From the NCBI GenBank assembly GCA_013398955.1, contig VWPU01017411.1:1-64000 (forward strand): a stretch of DNA of 64,000 nucleotides, written 5' to 3'. Positions 63,418-64,000 of this stretch are shown here, piece by piece. Source of the DNA: Callaeas wilsoni. Its lineage: Eukaryota > Chordata > Aves > Passeriformes > Callaeidae. A program made the translations under genes and the position numbers. The notes beneath the pieces were generated by a model. That model ran no database searches. It was not told the origin of the DNA and saw only the letters and a program-made list of their open reading frames with translations. The stretch's first letter is position 1. Each line of letters starts with the position of its first letter.

Positions 63418-64000
63418 GTAAGTTTGAAAGTAACATTCTGCTTTGAAATCCAAAAACATGCTTTCTGAGAGGATTGATTTAAATCAGATTAAAGAGTAGT
63501 GAAGCTTAGCTTCTGTACATCTTATGTAGATAAACTGCAGTTGAGTAAACATCCACAGAACATGTATTTTTGTAGGTAAACACTTGGTTGTTTCCAAGGC
63601 TGGCATCATTGTATGCCAATCAATCTTACCTGGTCGCAGAACAAAATGATGGAATTGTTTAGGTTGGAAAAAACCTGTAAGGTCATCGAGTCAACTGGTA
63701 ACCTAACACTGAACCATGTGCTGAAGTAACAACATCTTTTAAATAACACCAGGACAGCCTGGCAACCCTTTCAGTGAAGAAATTATTCCTAATGTCCAAT
63801 CTAAACCTCCTCAGGAGCAACCTGAGGCCGTTGCCTCTTGTTCTGTCCCTTGTTACTTGGGGAAAGAGACCAACCCCCACCTCACTACAACCTGCTTTCA
63901 GGTTGTTGTAGAGAGCAATAAGGTCCCTCCTGAGCCTCCTTTTGTCCAGGCTAAACACCCCCAAACACTCCCAGCTCCCTCATCAGATTTGTGCTCCAGA
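63418..64000 (+). other. Intron after exon 20 (continues past the edge)
   Basis: Begins GTAAGT. About 220 bases of plain intron are followed by a CR1 copy that fills the rest to the window edge. Confidence 0.8.
63640..64000 (-). mobile_element. CR1 LINE fragment (runs off the edge)
   Basis: The plus strand starts near AAAATGATGGAATTGTTTAG and reads through typical reverse-complement CR1 sequence. On the minus strand a frame of about 90 codons is still open, with remnants [20 protein letters not shown] and [15 protein letters not shown] of the ORF2 C-terminal end. The domain is far from complete. The element continues beyond 64000. Confidence 0.93.

Overview
The window is vertebrate nuclear DNA, most likely from a bird. 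It is AT-rich, single-copy intronic DNA with a GC-rich CpG-island-like start. The dispersed repeats I could recognise are CR1-type LINE fragments, the dominant LINE family of birds and other sauropsids. I cannot name the species from sequence alone.

Essentially the whole window is the 5' two-thirds of one plus-strand gene, ASPH (aspartate beta-hydroxylase / junctin / junctate, the 'AbetaH-J-J' locus). No other gene was found on either strand. I placed 21 exons by eye from protein identity, splice sites and reading phase. The layout is: CpG-island promoter and ubiquitous first exon (1-193); a second first exon with an upstream MEF2 site and E-box, probably the muscle promoter (about 13.4-13.66 kb); the shared membrane-anchor exon (16700-16849); an optional 15-residue exon (17575-17619); a calcium-loop exon whose intron has a GC donor (18883-18951); an optional luminal exon with a read-through ending (24922-25163); the two junctin-specific exons, the second carrying the lysine/glutamate-rich tail and a stop (32752-32796 and 34993-35330); a series of small acidic exons of the junctate/hydroxylase stalk (39727-53915); a three-codon alternative last exon followed by about 1.8 kb of 3'UTR (58138-59983); and one further stalk exon (63376-63417). 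The catalytic dioxygenase exons lie beyond the right edge.

All internal exons are multiples of three and begin and end in phase 1, so each can be included or skipped without changing frame. With two promoters and at least three internal polyadenylated ends, the locus can encode a short membrane protein ending after the luminal exon, junctin (about 205-220 aa), a junctate-like calcium-binding protein (about 330 aa with the exons counted here), and the start of the full hydroxylase. All share the same sarco/endoplasmic-reticulum membrane anchor.

The introns contain five CR1 fragments, all antisense to the gene, plus a few microsatellites and short tandem duplications. I found no CRISPR array, bacterial-type operon, rRNA or tRNA. 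Two unlisted candidate alternative exons (about 44960 and 48414) are given as findings. I saw no evidence for a wholly new biological system; the interest is in the dense alternative transcript architecture.
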